This document shows positions 47,466-59,825 of a stretch of DNA of 64,000 nucleotides, in pieces. How positions within the stretch are numbered: the first letter of the stretch is position 1; every line of letters starts with the position of its first letter. The stretch is from Nereocystis luetkeana. Taxonomy: Eukaryota; Sar; Phaeophyceae; Laminariales; Laminariaceae. The translations under genes were made by a program, and so were the position numbers. The notes beneath the pieces are model-generated. The model was not told the DNA's origin. It saw only the letters and a program-made list of their open reading frames with translations, and did not search any database. Where the stretch lies: assembly GCA_031213475.1 (NCBI GenBank), contig JARUPZ010000007.1, positions 4,273,586-4,337,585 of the forward strand, written 5' to 3'.

Positions 47466-50400
47466 GTTTGACACGACCCGTGAACATCCCTAAAATACCA
47501 CTCTGTCCCTGAACATGAAGAGCGTTTATGCATAAATATTTACAGGAAACGGTCCTTATATTTCCACCCAGAATGGTATTGGTCATGCCTTGCTTTCGAC
47601 CTGGGCGGAAGCTCGTATGTATATACCAGGTACCAGGTACATTTTACGTTTATACCTGGTATATTCGTACAGAAATTGTGAAGCCGGAAATCTGCGCCGT
47701 CCGACCGACAAATCTCCGAGATTTGTTTGTTTGTGTTTGTTTTTTTGGTGTTTCCGATCTTGAACGGATTCCACCATCAGCGCATACGTCATACTCGTCG
47801 ATATTTTGCCACTACCCACCAATGTGTATAGCATCGCGCGCTTCTCGTAGCGAGAGCTGTGAGCTACTGCGATACCCTGTCCAGGTTTCGTACTGGTCAT
47901 CGCTTTTACTTTCTTTAGCTCCGTCTCGGAGAGTTTTTAACGCTCGGCAACTTATTGAACAAGCTGTGGTCACAGGTGTTTCCCCTTCTATCTCTCCCCC
48001 CCCCCCCCCCCCCCGGTACACGCCTTGGTTTTTTGTCACGTATAGGGTTTAGTTCGTCCATTCAGGAATCATTCCCATTTGTTTTATTTGTTGATTTTGC
48101 ATCGAATTTTGCCCAAAACTCGCGCTTGCGGCGACGGAAAAAGACCCAGAAAAAGCCCTCTCTGTGCATGTATGCATCAGCCAAAGATGGAAACCCCGGC
48201 GCAACCGCCAGCAAGGATGATAGCCTGTATACTGACGCTATGTACGGCAGGTATGAAACCTTATTTTTTCCGGGGTTCCTCACTTCTATTACTCTAGTAT
48301 AGGAGCCCTCTACCACGCCCAAAAACGCACGACAAACAGACCCAAGATGGACGAAATCCCACATGACCTATGATAGGTGTACAACGATTTTTATTTTTTT
48401 CACGTAGCACATAAATGGGGTTCCAACGGCATGGATTGGTTAGTTTTTTTTTGGGCTAGGAGCCCGTTCAGTCATGAACGATAGATCGGCCCAAAATCTT
48501 ACCAGGTACCGGTACCTGGTATGTATTACTCTGCCCCGTAACACAAGGACCATTTGGTTGAACTACTAGTGGCAACCGATCCTTACTTTATGGGTCAGGG
48601 TGGTATATACCACTCTGAGCGGAAATAAAAGGACCGTATATAGGCCTTAATATGAAGGACGAGCGGTCCTTCTTCGTATATATTTTTTACGCCCAGAATG
48701 ACTGTCATTCGAGTAGCGCGTGTCTGCCGCTGACCGACAGCAGCAGTCACTAGTCAGATTTTGTTACATATGCGTATTAGCTTACTTTCCCACGAGATGG
48801 TGCTTGGAAGGTATGATATCAGTAACATGAATGTTGTCATTAACAAGAGTTTTCGTGATATGATACACTGCAGCGGTAACCCCAGCCTGACTGACCCTGC
48901 TGGTCCCTGCTGCTGCTGCTGCATCATGCCTCGTCCTGGTGATCAAGCAGGTAAAATTGACCTGGACCTATTATAGTGATGCCTGGTGTGTAAAAGTATT
49001 GATGTCGGTATGTGCCCATGTCTTAATCTCACCCCAGCCCTGGGCATCTGCGTATGTGTTGTAGTCTAACGCGCCAGTACAATATTAATTGTAGTGGTCC
49101 CTGTATGATGCCGGTTGAATAGTGCCGGCTGCCTGCTATAGTGCCCCTTCAATCGCTTGGCACATTGATGGGATTAACCAGTGCGGCAGTGTGCGGAGTA
49201 ATTAGTGCCGGTTGGCGCTATATATAGTGCCGGTATTGTTGGCTGGCGCATATACACCGGCAATATAGAGGGACTGGCACTACTGTTGTATACCGGTATA
49301 CGTTTTGAATGGCATGCCCTATTTATTGCTATACAGACCCCATACCTACCGCCCCCGTGGCCCAACTATCAATAGACCATCAGTTGTTCTCACATTAACT
49401 CACAATACAATGCAGTCCGTGGTCGCAGGACAGGCTCCAATAACTCTGGAGTGGAAGAAATGCCTCGGTAGTAAAACAGAGGCGAAAAACAAAAAACAAG
49501 CATACGCACTCCACCACTGCGGACACCAGGGAAGCAAAAAGGAGACTATTAATAGCAGACAAAAACCTAGAAAAGAAAATGAAGCGAAGCAAAAAAAACA
49601 AAAGAAGTACAGACCAGTAGGCGGTAGACAGTAGGCAGTAGACAGTGGACACAGCAGTAGGATGTACTGTACATACAGAATACAATTTATTACAATTTAT
49701 TACAATTTATTATATTAATAGTAGTACATACATACCTCCTACATTTATACGTGGTACTACTCAAGACCCCCTGTTGCTGCACTACTGTTTTCCATGTAGT
49801 TCCGATGCTGGCGTAACAAAACATGCGGCGCACTCATAAGATACGGTATTCTTACGTACACGCAGGCCATGCCCTTCCGCCTTCCGCCTACTTGGCATGT
49901 TATATGGTATTTACTTCATATCGCCCCCTATTACTCCAGGACGTACGTAGAAAACATGGAACTACCTTACAGCTGGCGGAAGTACCTGCAAACCTACACT
50001 CCTGTGCAAACATACATCATGCCGGACGCAAACTGCGGTGGTACCAAATGCAAGTACAACGTATGTATACGGGTACGGTTCAGTTAGTACCGCGGTATGT
50101 CCTGTACAATGTCAGATACCTTACGTACACTGCTTGCTGCACCGGCGGAGAACTTGCGCGTACCTGGTATTTGTTTTACCACCTGGCACCCTGTTCCCAT
50201 CTGGTACTTTGCCCCCGCTGTGGACCCATTTTTTTTTTTGCCACTCTGCTTCTGTCCTACTTAGTGGTACACAAATACTTTTCAGCCCTCCGCAGGAGCC
50301 GCCGGGGGCCAACCTGGTACGCTGATCCATTTGGTGACATGTAGGCCATACACATCTAAAACAATTCCTGCTATACATACAACCGTATTGAACTTACGTG

Positions 50401-52417
50401 CAACTCTGAATAACCCTGCACGTGGGTGCAATTTCTCCGCCGCTGTGTTTGCCGGTGGGCTTCTATTAATACTATCAACACTGCTTGATGTACAGTTATT
50501 AATAGTATTAGATTATACCGATACCGAGGTACCTATTGCTTCGGGCAGGGCACTGGCTGACTCAGTCAGTAGCGATTGTACTGTCGTCAGTTCTACTGAC
50601 GTCATCATCGATCAGTATACTGGATGATACCAGTATACTGCTGTATCTTCGCTCTCCTTTCTCCTCCCGAACCGTATCGAGCGGGTTTCCGTACTGTAGT
50701 GTGGCGTGTTTCTTGGGCGTACATAATGTAAAAACTACTGGCGAATGTACTGGCTAGGTCAAGCAGTTGATTACTACTGCCAGTAGATTACTACTTACAT
50801 ACAGTACATACTGTGCTAGTGCCCAGCCCTACTGATATTAGTAAGAAGCGAAGACCGAGGCGCCACGACGGAAAGTTGATGTTAGCACTCAAGCACGCAC
50901 TACTCACAACGCGCACTTGAATCGTATGTTATTGTTTCCCCAAAAGACACGACAGTAGTACGTAGACTTGTCGGGCCGCTCCCAATTCGACAGCAAGTGA
51001 TGTCATTCATACCTAATGAGCACTCTCCATTCTATGTTTTTCTGCTGAAAACTAATTGTCGTACGAACAATACTGCAGGCTACTGCTAAAGCAGTACCAG
51101 TATTTTTTTATTTGTTAAAAAAAAACTTTTTGGGACTGCAAGACAAACCTTCTACGCAAAAAGCGACCCAAGCAATGGTTGATAAATCTGGTGTTACCAA
51201 CCATCTGTGAGCAAGAGCGTAGAAATCACACACAGTCAGAGGTACAGGTAGGCTGATCATGTTGCCCGCCCGTGCCGTACGACCCCTTTCAACCATTGTA
51301 AAATCGGACACCTTGTTTTAGAATACCACCCCCCCCCAAATCACGCAAGCAGTTGCCCTTCTTGTAGTACATACGCAAGTCACTTTAGCGTGGGCAATTC
51401 TTCCCTCTGAAGCCCCCAGAGAAATAAAAATGAAGGGAGAACACGTGTCGCACTACAGCATCGGTCACACCAGGCACAGCCCGGGTTGATGTTGATGACA
51501 CCAACATACGAGTGGTCTCTGTAGTCTCCTGTGTGCGGGCCCCGAAAAAGGGGTTGATAATGTTCATCATGTACCTCAGAACGGGGTTGATATGTTCACA
51601 AACCCCAGAACTATTACCACTCTGTCCCCAAACATGCCTTTTTTATTAATCAGTAGTGTACAAATGCTCCTTACATATCGGTACAGAGTGGTATTCTCTG
51701 TGTTTGGCTTTCGCCCTGCATGTATGTATGATTGTGGCTTTTTACGAGGGTCAAAGTTCGTTCCCACGTCTTGGTCTGCCACCTTTCCCTCCCCCGATCC
51801 GATCCTCAACCCTTTACCGCGAAATGGCCGACGTTTTTACAACAGTGGCAAACCCACTGGCCTGCTGACTGACTGACTGCTGGATTAGTTATTTGTAGTG
51901 TATTCATGTATATCGTAAGAGTGCAGTGCCCCGCCTGTATCAGCACAACATTTTACTGCCGATTTCTGATTGGCTCTAGTTGTGGCGCGCCAAGTCACGA
52001 TTTTTACGTTGCACCAGTACGCCTATGGTACATACTGCAGTATACCAGGTACTTGGCTCCTGATATTTGATGGGGTTTTTGTTGAAGTTCAAGTTGAAGT
52101 TCAAGTTAGGGTTGAGATGGTCAAACGGTCTTCTCAACGGGCGGACTACCCCATCGCCCGATCACGCTGTCACCGGCCCCCGGCGTGTCTCGTCGTCATC
52201 TTGACGGCATTTCCACGTTCAGTACGGGGGTTGCGTCCAAAAGTCTACGTATATATACTGCATACAGCTACGGCAGTAGCTGAAACTCGCTCGCTACTTC
52301 TGGCAGCTGCTGCTGCTGGCTTCAGTAGTAGCCGACGGCGTCTACTGCAGTCGTAGCTGTAGCAAACACACCCCCGCCTCCACCCCGCCACTGCCTCAAC
52401 CTTCACCCCTATCCCCG

Positions 52418-52545
52418 GTCGGTAAAAACCCGACATGCTCCGTCCCGGCATAGTAGGGATGCGAGGGTCAATGGTCAGACGACTACGGCCATGCATGAGA
52501 TCGAGTACATCTCTACTATCGAGTACACCCCCCCCCCCCCCCCCC
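52418..52545 (-). repeat. Repeat A, truncated, ending in poly(C)
   Basis: CGGTCGGTAAAAACCCGACA to GATCGAGTACATCTCTACTA then TCGAGTACACCCC and a C run. It lies upstream of the first recognised GID7 exon. Confidence 0.75.
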
Positions 52546-52700
52546 TCCCCGCTACCCCACCCCCGCCCCCAGCTCCCCCCCCGTTTCCACCTTTATCCCC
52601 ACCCTAATCCTCACTCCTCACCGCCACCCCCACCCTCATCCGTACCCCTCACCGCCACTCCCAACCCTACCCCCGCCCCCACCCCCGCCGCTGGCAACAG

Positions 52701-55700
52701 AAGAAGCGCCTGGCGTCGCCTCAGGGCCGTGAAAAGACGACCGCGAGCAAGCGGGCCAGAGGAAACCAGCACCGCCGCGTCGCTGCTGCCGCTGCCGCTT
52801 CTTCTCCTGCTAGTACTGCTGGTGCCTGTGGTTCGGTTGGTGGTGCTTCTAGTGCTACTGCTGCTGGTAAGGGAAGCGCCAACGCGCAGGGGCTGGGAGG
52901 CGCGAGTTCGATGGATGAAGGCCAAGGAGAGCTTTTAGCGTGAGTGGTGTCATTGCTGGTGGTTGTGGTGGTAATGCTGTTGCTGTTGCTGTTGCTACTC
53001 GTTCTGCGGCTGCTTCTGATGTTGTGTTGGAGATGTTGCCGTCGCTGTTGCTGCTGCTGCTGCTGCTGCTATTTTTCTACGGGTAAAATATTTGCTACTG
53101 CTGCTCTACCTACTGCTACTGCTTCTGATAATTGCTGTTTCTACGAGGACCCCATCAATCAACCAATTGATTGAATCGATCAATCGGTCAACCAAGAGAT
53201 GGAGCAATCAATCGATCTATCAACCTAGCAAGCAGTCGAGCAGCCGACATTTTTTTCAAACCCTTCAGGTAGGTGCCCTTCCACCCCCCCCCCCCCCCCC
53301 CCCCCGCCCTGTCTATCCCCCTCCCGTCCTCACGATATTTTTTCAGCCAGCCCTCTTTACACTGCTACAGCAAAATATGACAATGACTCGTACGTGGTAT
53401 AAGTATATGTTGATCGGGAACTTCTTCCGCAGAGCGCGGCCAATGGTCTCACTACCGAAAGCATTGCGAACCGTCGGATGTGACCTCCTTCCCGCGCCCC
53501 ATCCCCCCCCCCATACCCTCGCGCCCCCCCCTCATTTCCTCCCCTCCACCTCTTCCCACCCCACCCCCTCCTCCCTCCCTAGGGTGCGCTATGACAGAGG
53601 TAGCATTTTTTTACCTTTTTTTTTGTCACTAACGAGGATCCTCAGCTTAAGACCCACCCAATTTTTCGGTTGCTTTTGTTCCAACAATATTTGTACGCCA
53701 TGCACGCCAAGTCCTTATGTACATCTAGTTCATCGGCTTGACCTTTTGTTTTTTTCTCGTCTAAAGTGGGTTTTTAGGTGGGACTGGTGAGCTTTGAGGA
53801 CCGCAGGACCGTTTTTTTTTTTTTTTTTCAGGGCCCATCTACTCACCAGTAGAATTTGAGCGGTTTGTCCCCAAAACGGCACTGTGGTTTTCCCTTGAAG
53901 GGTTGGGTGGAGAAACCTCAGAAAAATCATTCCGGTGCACCCGTATATACCGTAGCATGCATCCCTCCCTATCCTGAACCCCCTCCCCCCTCGCCCCCCC
54001 CCCCATCCCCCTGCTTTCCATGTTACCTTTTGTGTTTTGTTGTTGCTACACGGCGGCGGCGGCGGCGGTTGTAGCGGTGATGCACTCGCGCGAGTCGGAG
54101 AGGATGGAGGCGTGTTGGATATGGGCTTGTGGGATGACAGCCTCCCCTTCCACCGGGATGAGTTTGTTCGGGTCCTCGCCAGCTGCCTTAGAGGGCTCGG
54201 CTACAAGTGAGGTTTTTAGGAGAAGAGGGGAAGGCGGGGGAGGGGTGTACTCACTGTCATGCATGGGCGTCGTCGTACTTCGTATGACCATAGACCCTCG
54301 CATCCCCACGATGCCGGGACGGAGTACGTCGGGTTTTCACCGACCAAGCAGGCATTGCTGGCACCAAGCGCGAAGTGCTGTGGGGTTGTTTGGGCGAGTC
54401 GCGTGAAGGGTGGGCTGCATCCCTCGAAGATCCGCTTTCGAGGCGGATTTTCTTGCATATGGATGACAGCGTCGATGAATTGATTCATTTTCTGGTGTGG
54501 CCAGTTTCCAGAGACAGCAATGAGTTTACTATGTAACTGCCTCCTGGGTGCCTTACCATATACCTGGTACACACTACGTTACGATCATCCCCCCCTGTGC
54601 GGAGTAAAGGTTCTCCCCGCACAAAATGATCCAACTCGACCGCCAGCCGTCATGACGGCCAAAAAAAAAACAGGAAAAACGATACCCTGGTTGTCTAGCT
54701 CATGCGGTGAGAGGCGTGTTTTACAGCGTCGTCGCCGACCGACGCCAACCCAACCTATATATATATATATATATATATATACACCAGGTATTAATATAGG
54801 TGAGGAGGGGGAGGGGGGGGGGAGGAGGGGGGGACTGGTGTTTGATAGTGTTCGTGGTTGGTTGTATTTGATGTTTGATTTTGGTGTTCGACGTTCGATG
54901 TTTGACACCAGGTACTTGCTATTTGTATTTGGTTTTGATATTTGATACCTACTGCTATATTCTACTTGAAGGAGAGCTCCATCACATTTTTTTTTCTTTT
55001 GTGCTAATTTTGCTGTTTGATGTTTGGTGTTTGGTGGCAGGAACTCGTCTAAGATGCTGGAGGAGGAGTCCGGCCACAGGGCGGAGCCCGATGATGCGAC
55101 GCCTCTGTTACTCTCCTGCGTCTCTGCCGGCCGCTGGCAGCAAGCGCTGACCCTGCTCTCTTCCGTGCAGGTAACTCTACCCCTCAGCGTGAGGGAGGGT
55201 GACGGTAGCCTTTTCTGGTGTACCTTGTGAGTTGGACTATGACTTTATATAGGGTAGGCTTTAGGCTGTAGGGCAAACATTTTAGTCTCGGGTGCGGCTA
55301 GCAGTGTCAACTGTGCTCCTCGTTTGTTTCCTCGTCGGAAAAAGTATGCAAGGTTTTCGATGGACGATTTTCCTGAACTACAGTACGAGAACTGGAGGCG
55401 TGGGGGCTAGCTAAGGAGATAGGGTACCTGGTAGGTTTTGGTGTTGAGGCTAGGAATGAGGATTCGAGGCTTTGGGCTGGCGTTCTGTTAATATTTATAG
55501 AGTTCAGGGCAAGCTTTGGGTTAGGCTCTAGGGCTGAGGTTATGTAGGGACTCGAGGTTCGACTCGGGGCTATACATCGGTACTTCGGTTTGGGTTAAGG
55601 TTTAGTCTACACGCTAGGCTTGAGGTTTGAGGTCAGGCTTTGGGTTTCAGCGCTGCATAGGATCGGCTCACTCTGGCCGTAAATATGATCACCGTCTGAT

Positions 55701-55779
55701 GATGACGTCAGAGTCCATACGTGTTTCATCTTCCAGGCCAGAGTGGTAGGTTGTGGGTAGCTAGGCTTATGTGATTGAC

Positions 55780-55833
<54 letters not shown>

Positions 55834-56419
55834 ACATGCCCTCACATTGGCTCATGTCCCTGAAGTCCGGCTTGTGCTCACAGAGCAGGCTGTAATACCA
55901 AAAAGAAAGGCATGTCGATGGGAGAAAACAAACAAGTGCCAGGTCGAAATAGTGCACACGGGAGTACCAGTACGCAAGGGAATCGGAACTAAGGAGCTGT
56001 GGTATACTATCCCATATCACTTGCAACAACATCTAAAAGGAACCTATCCATGGTATTATGTGTACCCGAAAAAAAAGAAGAAAACCACAAAAGAGAAAAG
56101 AAAAACACGAGGAGGGTCAAAAACAAAACAGAAAGAGAGAGAAATATCACCCGCGTATGACGACTGACGACCAAGCAGACGACTAGTGTGCGGGTGTTCT
56201 TCACACCAAACCGTTATTTCTGCCCGTCGACGCCCAGCCCACCCAGTGCCTGTGCCGATTCTTCATCCTAGAGAGATACAAGCTCTGTGATAACGAAACC
56301 ACGACACAAGAGGTACTACCTGGTATGCTGTATTGTGCGGTGTTTTGAAGCTTGCGGAGCGCGTGCTGCCGTGCATCCCCTACAGTAGTAGCAGTAGTAG
56401 TAGTAGTAGTAGTAGTAGT

Positions 56420-56470
<51 letters not shown>

Positions 56471-56560
56471 CAGTAGCAGCAGTAGTAGTAGTAGTAGCAG
56501 TAGCAGTAGCAGTAGTAGTAGCACTAGTAGTCGTAGCAGTAGTAGTAGTAGCAGTATTAA

Positions 56561-56593
<33 letters not shown>

Positions 56594-57656
56594 AAGCAGT
56601 AGTAGTAGCAGTAGTAGAAGTATTAATAGTAGCAATAGTAATGTATAAGGAGTAGTTTGGGCTTCTTTATGTGGCCGATGACGTAATGGCCATTTTTTTT
56701 GTTTCCCCCCCCCCCTCTAAACTCCTCAAGATGAGCTTCAGGTTAGACTCGCGCCCTCCCGAGGCTCCATCGACTCTCTGCCCCCACTCCTTGGCGACCT
56801 GTGTTGGCCTTTTTTTTGTTCTCGTGTTGCCCTGGTTCTCTTCGTTTTTTCTTATTTTTTTGTTTGGTTTTGATTTGAGTGCATTTGCTTTTGTCGAGTC
56901 GCCGAGCCCGCCTGTGTCCCTTGAATTTCCACCGACTGTTTCGTTTCGTGTTTCGTTTCTTTTTTTTTTGTTCGTTTCGTTTCGTTTCGTTTCTTTTGTT
57001 TCGGTTCGTTTCGTTTGTTTTGTTTTGTTTCGGTTCGGTTCGTTTCGTTTCGTTTCGGTTTTTCCGTTTCGTTTCGTATTATTTCATTTCGTTTCGTTTC
57101 GTTTCGTTTCGTTTCTTTTTGTTTCGTTTCGTTTATTTCTTCTCGTCGGCGCAGTTCTCTGAGCCGTCGCTGCAAGCACAGGCGCGGGCTCTCCTGCTTC
57201 GGCATCGCTTTCTAGATCTAGTGGAAGAAAGGTGAGTATATTTTTTCGGGGAGGGCTGGGGGGGGGGGGGGGGCGTGTGTTGGGACGGAGGCGGTGACAG
57301 CGGCGATTGTGGCGTCGTCTTGCTGTCTTTGTCGTTGTTGTTGTCGCTGTTGCTGTTGCTGTTTAATTTTTTTTTTATCGGTGTTTGCGTTCTTATTATT
57401 TTCGTTCTCGATTGTATTTGTTGTACGTATGCAGCTGTTTTTGTACCTCATCTCTCGCGATGCCCGTCCCCCGTCCCCCCCTCCTGTCCGCCTCCACGCT
57501 GGTCTGGGCGTCACTCCTGTTCTCGATTATACATTTTCTGTTGTTGCTGCTCTTGGCTGATGTTGTGAAGACGCGTGGACGAGGCTTTGACCTGCCTCAG
57601 GGAAGAGCTGGCGCCTCTGTTTTCGTCCGCTGGGGAAGGGAGAGAACGGGGCACCC

Positions 57657-57688
<32 letters not shown>

Positions 57689-59794
57689 AGCGGGAACACC
57701 GGGGGCACCGGCGACGGTGACAAGGATAAGGAAAAGGATGGACCGCTCGGCCCCGAAAAGGCAAGTCACGATTTTGTCGTACTGGTATCATAGGCCGTAC
57801 GTGCTTTAAGTCGGTTGTCGCATGTGCCTACCTTGCATCTGAGAGCTACTGCTGTAGGAGCCGGGCAAATGGCGCGATAGGAATAATTTTATTCGAAAGT
57901 TGAAAGAACTACCGGTACGTACGTATATAGAGCGAAGCTAGAGAGAGAAAAAAGAGAAACAGCCGGGCCAGCTCCTCGGACAGCTGTTGATTGTGTCGGA
58001 CCTGAGATTATGAGTTCCTACGTAGGTCTGTTTGGCTCATGCGCCGTTACAAAACAAACCGGGGTGTTTCTGCGGTTCGTATGTGCCTTCCTGCGTCTCG
58101 AAAGGGATGCGTGGTCAATGGTCAAATGAGCAAGGCAAGCAGCAGATGAGTACGCCCCCCCCTCCCTTCTCCCTCTGTACGCGCCAAACACCTCACGGCG
58201 GTTCGGGCTTGGTGCAGGCAATGTCTCCCTGGTCGGTGAAAACCCGACGTGCTCCGTCCCGGCATTGTAGGGATGCGAGGGTCTATGTTCGTACGACTAC
58301 GGCCATGCATGACATGAGTACCCTCCCCCCCCCCCTGTACGTGCACGGAGCACCCACCTCTATTCCCGCCCTCCCCTATTCCGCTCAGCTTCATGCTACT
58401 ACCCTACCCTACTGGTCTAAAACCGTATGCTACTGCCCTCTATACTACCCTGCTACGCCAGTACCCTAACCATCTACCACCCTACTACTCTTACCTTTCC
58501 CTAGTACCCTAGCCATCTACCCTCCTACCCTAGTTACCTACCGTACTACCCTAGACATCTACCCTGCTATCCTAGCCATCTACCCTCCTACCCTAGTCAT
58601 CTACCCTACTACCCTAGGCATCTCTTTTTTCTCTTGATTGATACGGTAGTCGTCTACCCTACTATCCTAGCCATCTACCCTACTACCCTATGTGCTACCC
58701 CGCCACCGGACCGTATCACACTGGGTGGTGAGATGACACAAACCTCCTGGGGTTATTTTGTCTAGCAGTTTTCTCCGAATTAGGGGATCATGATGAAACA
58801 ACATTTACGGTGGCGTTGGAATATTCTCGTCGAGATCTCTCTCCATAGACGCATCTCTCGGCTTTTGCGCTTTCCTTGGTCGTCGAGAAAATCAGGTTGG
58901 ACAATCCCGAGGGTGTGTGTTATTTTTTCATCCAGTGTGATACGGTGTGCTATCTTATCACACGTGTGATGCGATGTGATATCTTATCACCCGTGTGATA
59001 CTGTGTGCTATCTTATCACCCGTGTGATCCGGTGTGTTATGTTATCACCCGTGTGATACGTTCTCTTATCTCTTCACCCGTGTGATGGAGTGTGCTATCT
59101 TATCACCCGTGTGATACGGTGTGCTATCTTGTCACCCGTGTGATACGGTGTGTAATCTTATCAAACCGTGTGATATGGTGTGTTGCTATCTTACCACCCG
59201 TGTGAGACGTTACTACGAGGCTCCCCTTGGGGGTGTGGTTGACTTGAAATCCCGGGGGTCTCGCATGTTGAACATGGGGAGCAGCATGTTCATCATCATC
59301 ATCATCACCAGGCATCCCTATCTACTCCGAGTACTGCTGCTGCTGCATACTGCTGTGTCACAGGACGAACTTCGACGACGTGTTGCTTGATTTTAAAATT
59401 GAACGTAGGAAAGGTGAACGCAATTGCACATACTGTAGATGTACTGTATTTCCTGGTGAGTACTGCACACACACAAAACATACGAATACTTCTGTTGTAC
59501 CGCTGCCGCTGTTGTAGTGCGTACCGTAGCTGCGCGGTTGCTGTTGAGGTACCGAGGAAGTGCGGGTACGTATCGCCATCTTGCCCCCTGCGCGGCATCC
59601 AAACAATTGCACCTTTCTCGAGGGTATGTACGTACGTGTGCTGATACTTCCTACAGCCGGTCGACAGAAATCACGGCCCACACGCGCACACACCCACGAA
59701 TGCGCCGTCTGTGGCCGTCACAAAGGAAATAGCTCGATGTTCGAGTGCTGCTTCATTGTAGAGAGCTCGTGGGATTGTTTTGATCAGACATGAT

Positions 59795-59825
<31 letters not shown>

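Larger units (their letters stand above)
42520..52700. other. Intergenic region between divergent kinesin and GID7 genes
   Basis: Both promoters should lie here. The first 600 bases upstream of the kinesin ATG have some open frames on both strands (for example plus 42735-43012 ending at a GTAAGTGG donor, minus 43170-43068), but no family was recognised. From 43600 to 50300 the DNA is notable mainly for dispersed TACCAGGTA and TATTAATA motifs. Otherwise I see no gene. Confidence 0.55.

Noticed and set aside
49395-49685. Phe/Leu-rich minus-strand frame
   Set aside because: Product of an A-rich plus-strand tract. No conserved protein feature.
58392-58690. Interstitial telomere repeat
   Set aside because: CTACCCTA units are irregular and do not form CCCTAA tandems.
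58936-59215. CRISPR-like regular array
   Set aside because: Units are contiguous with no unique spacers, and the genome is eukaryotic. It is a minisatellite.
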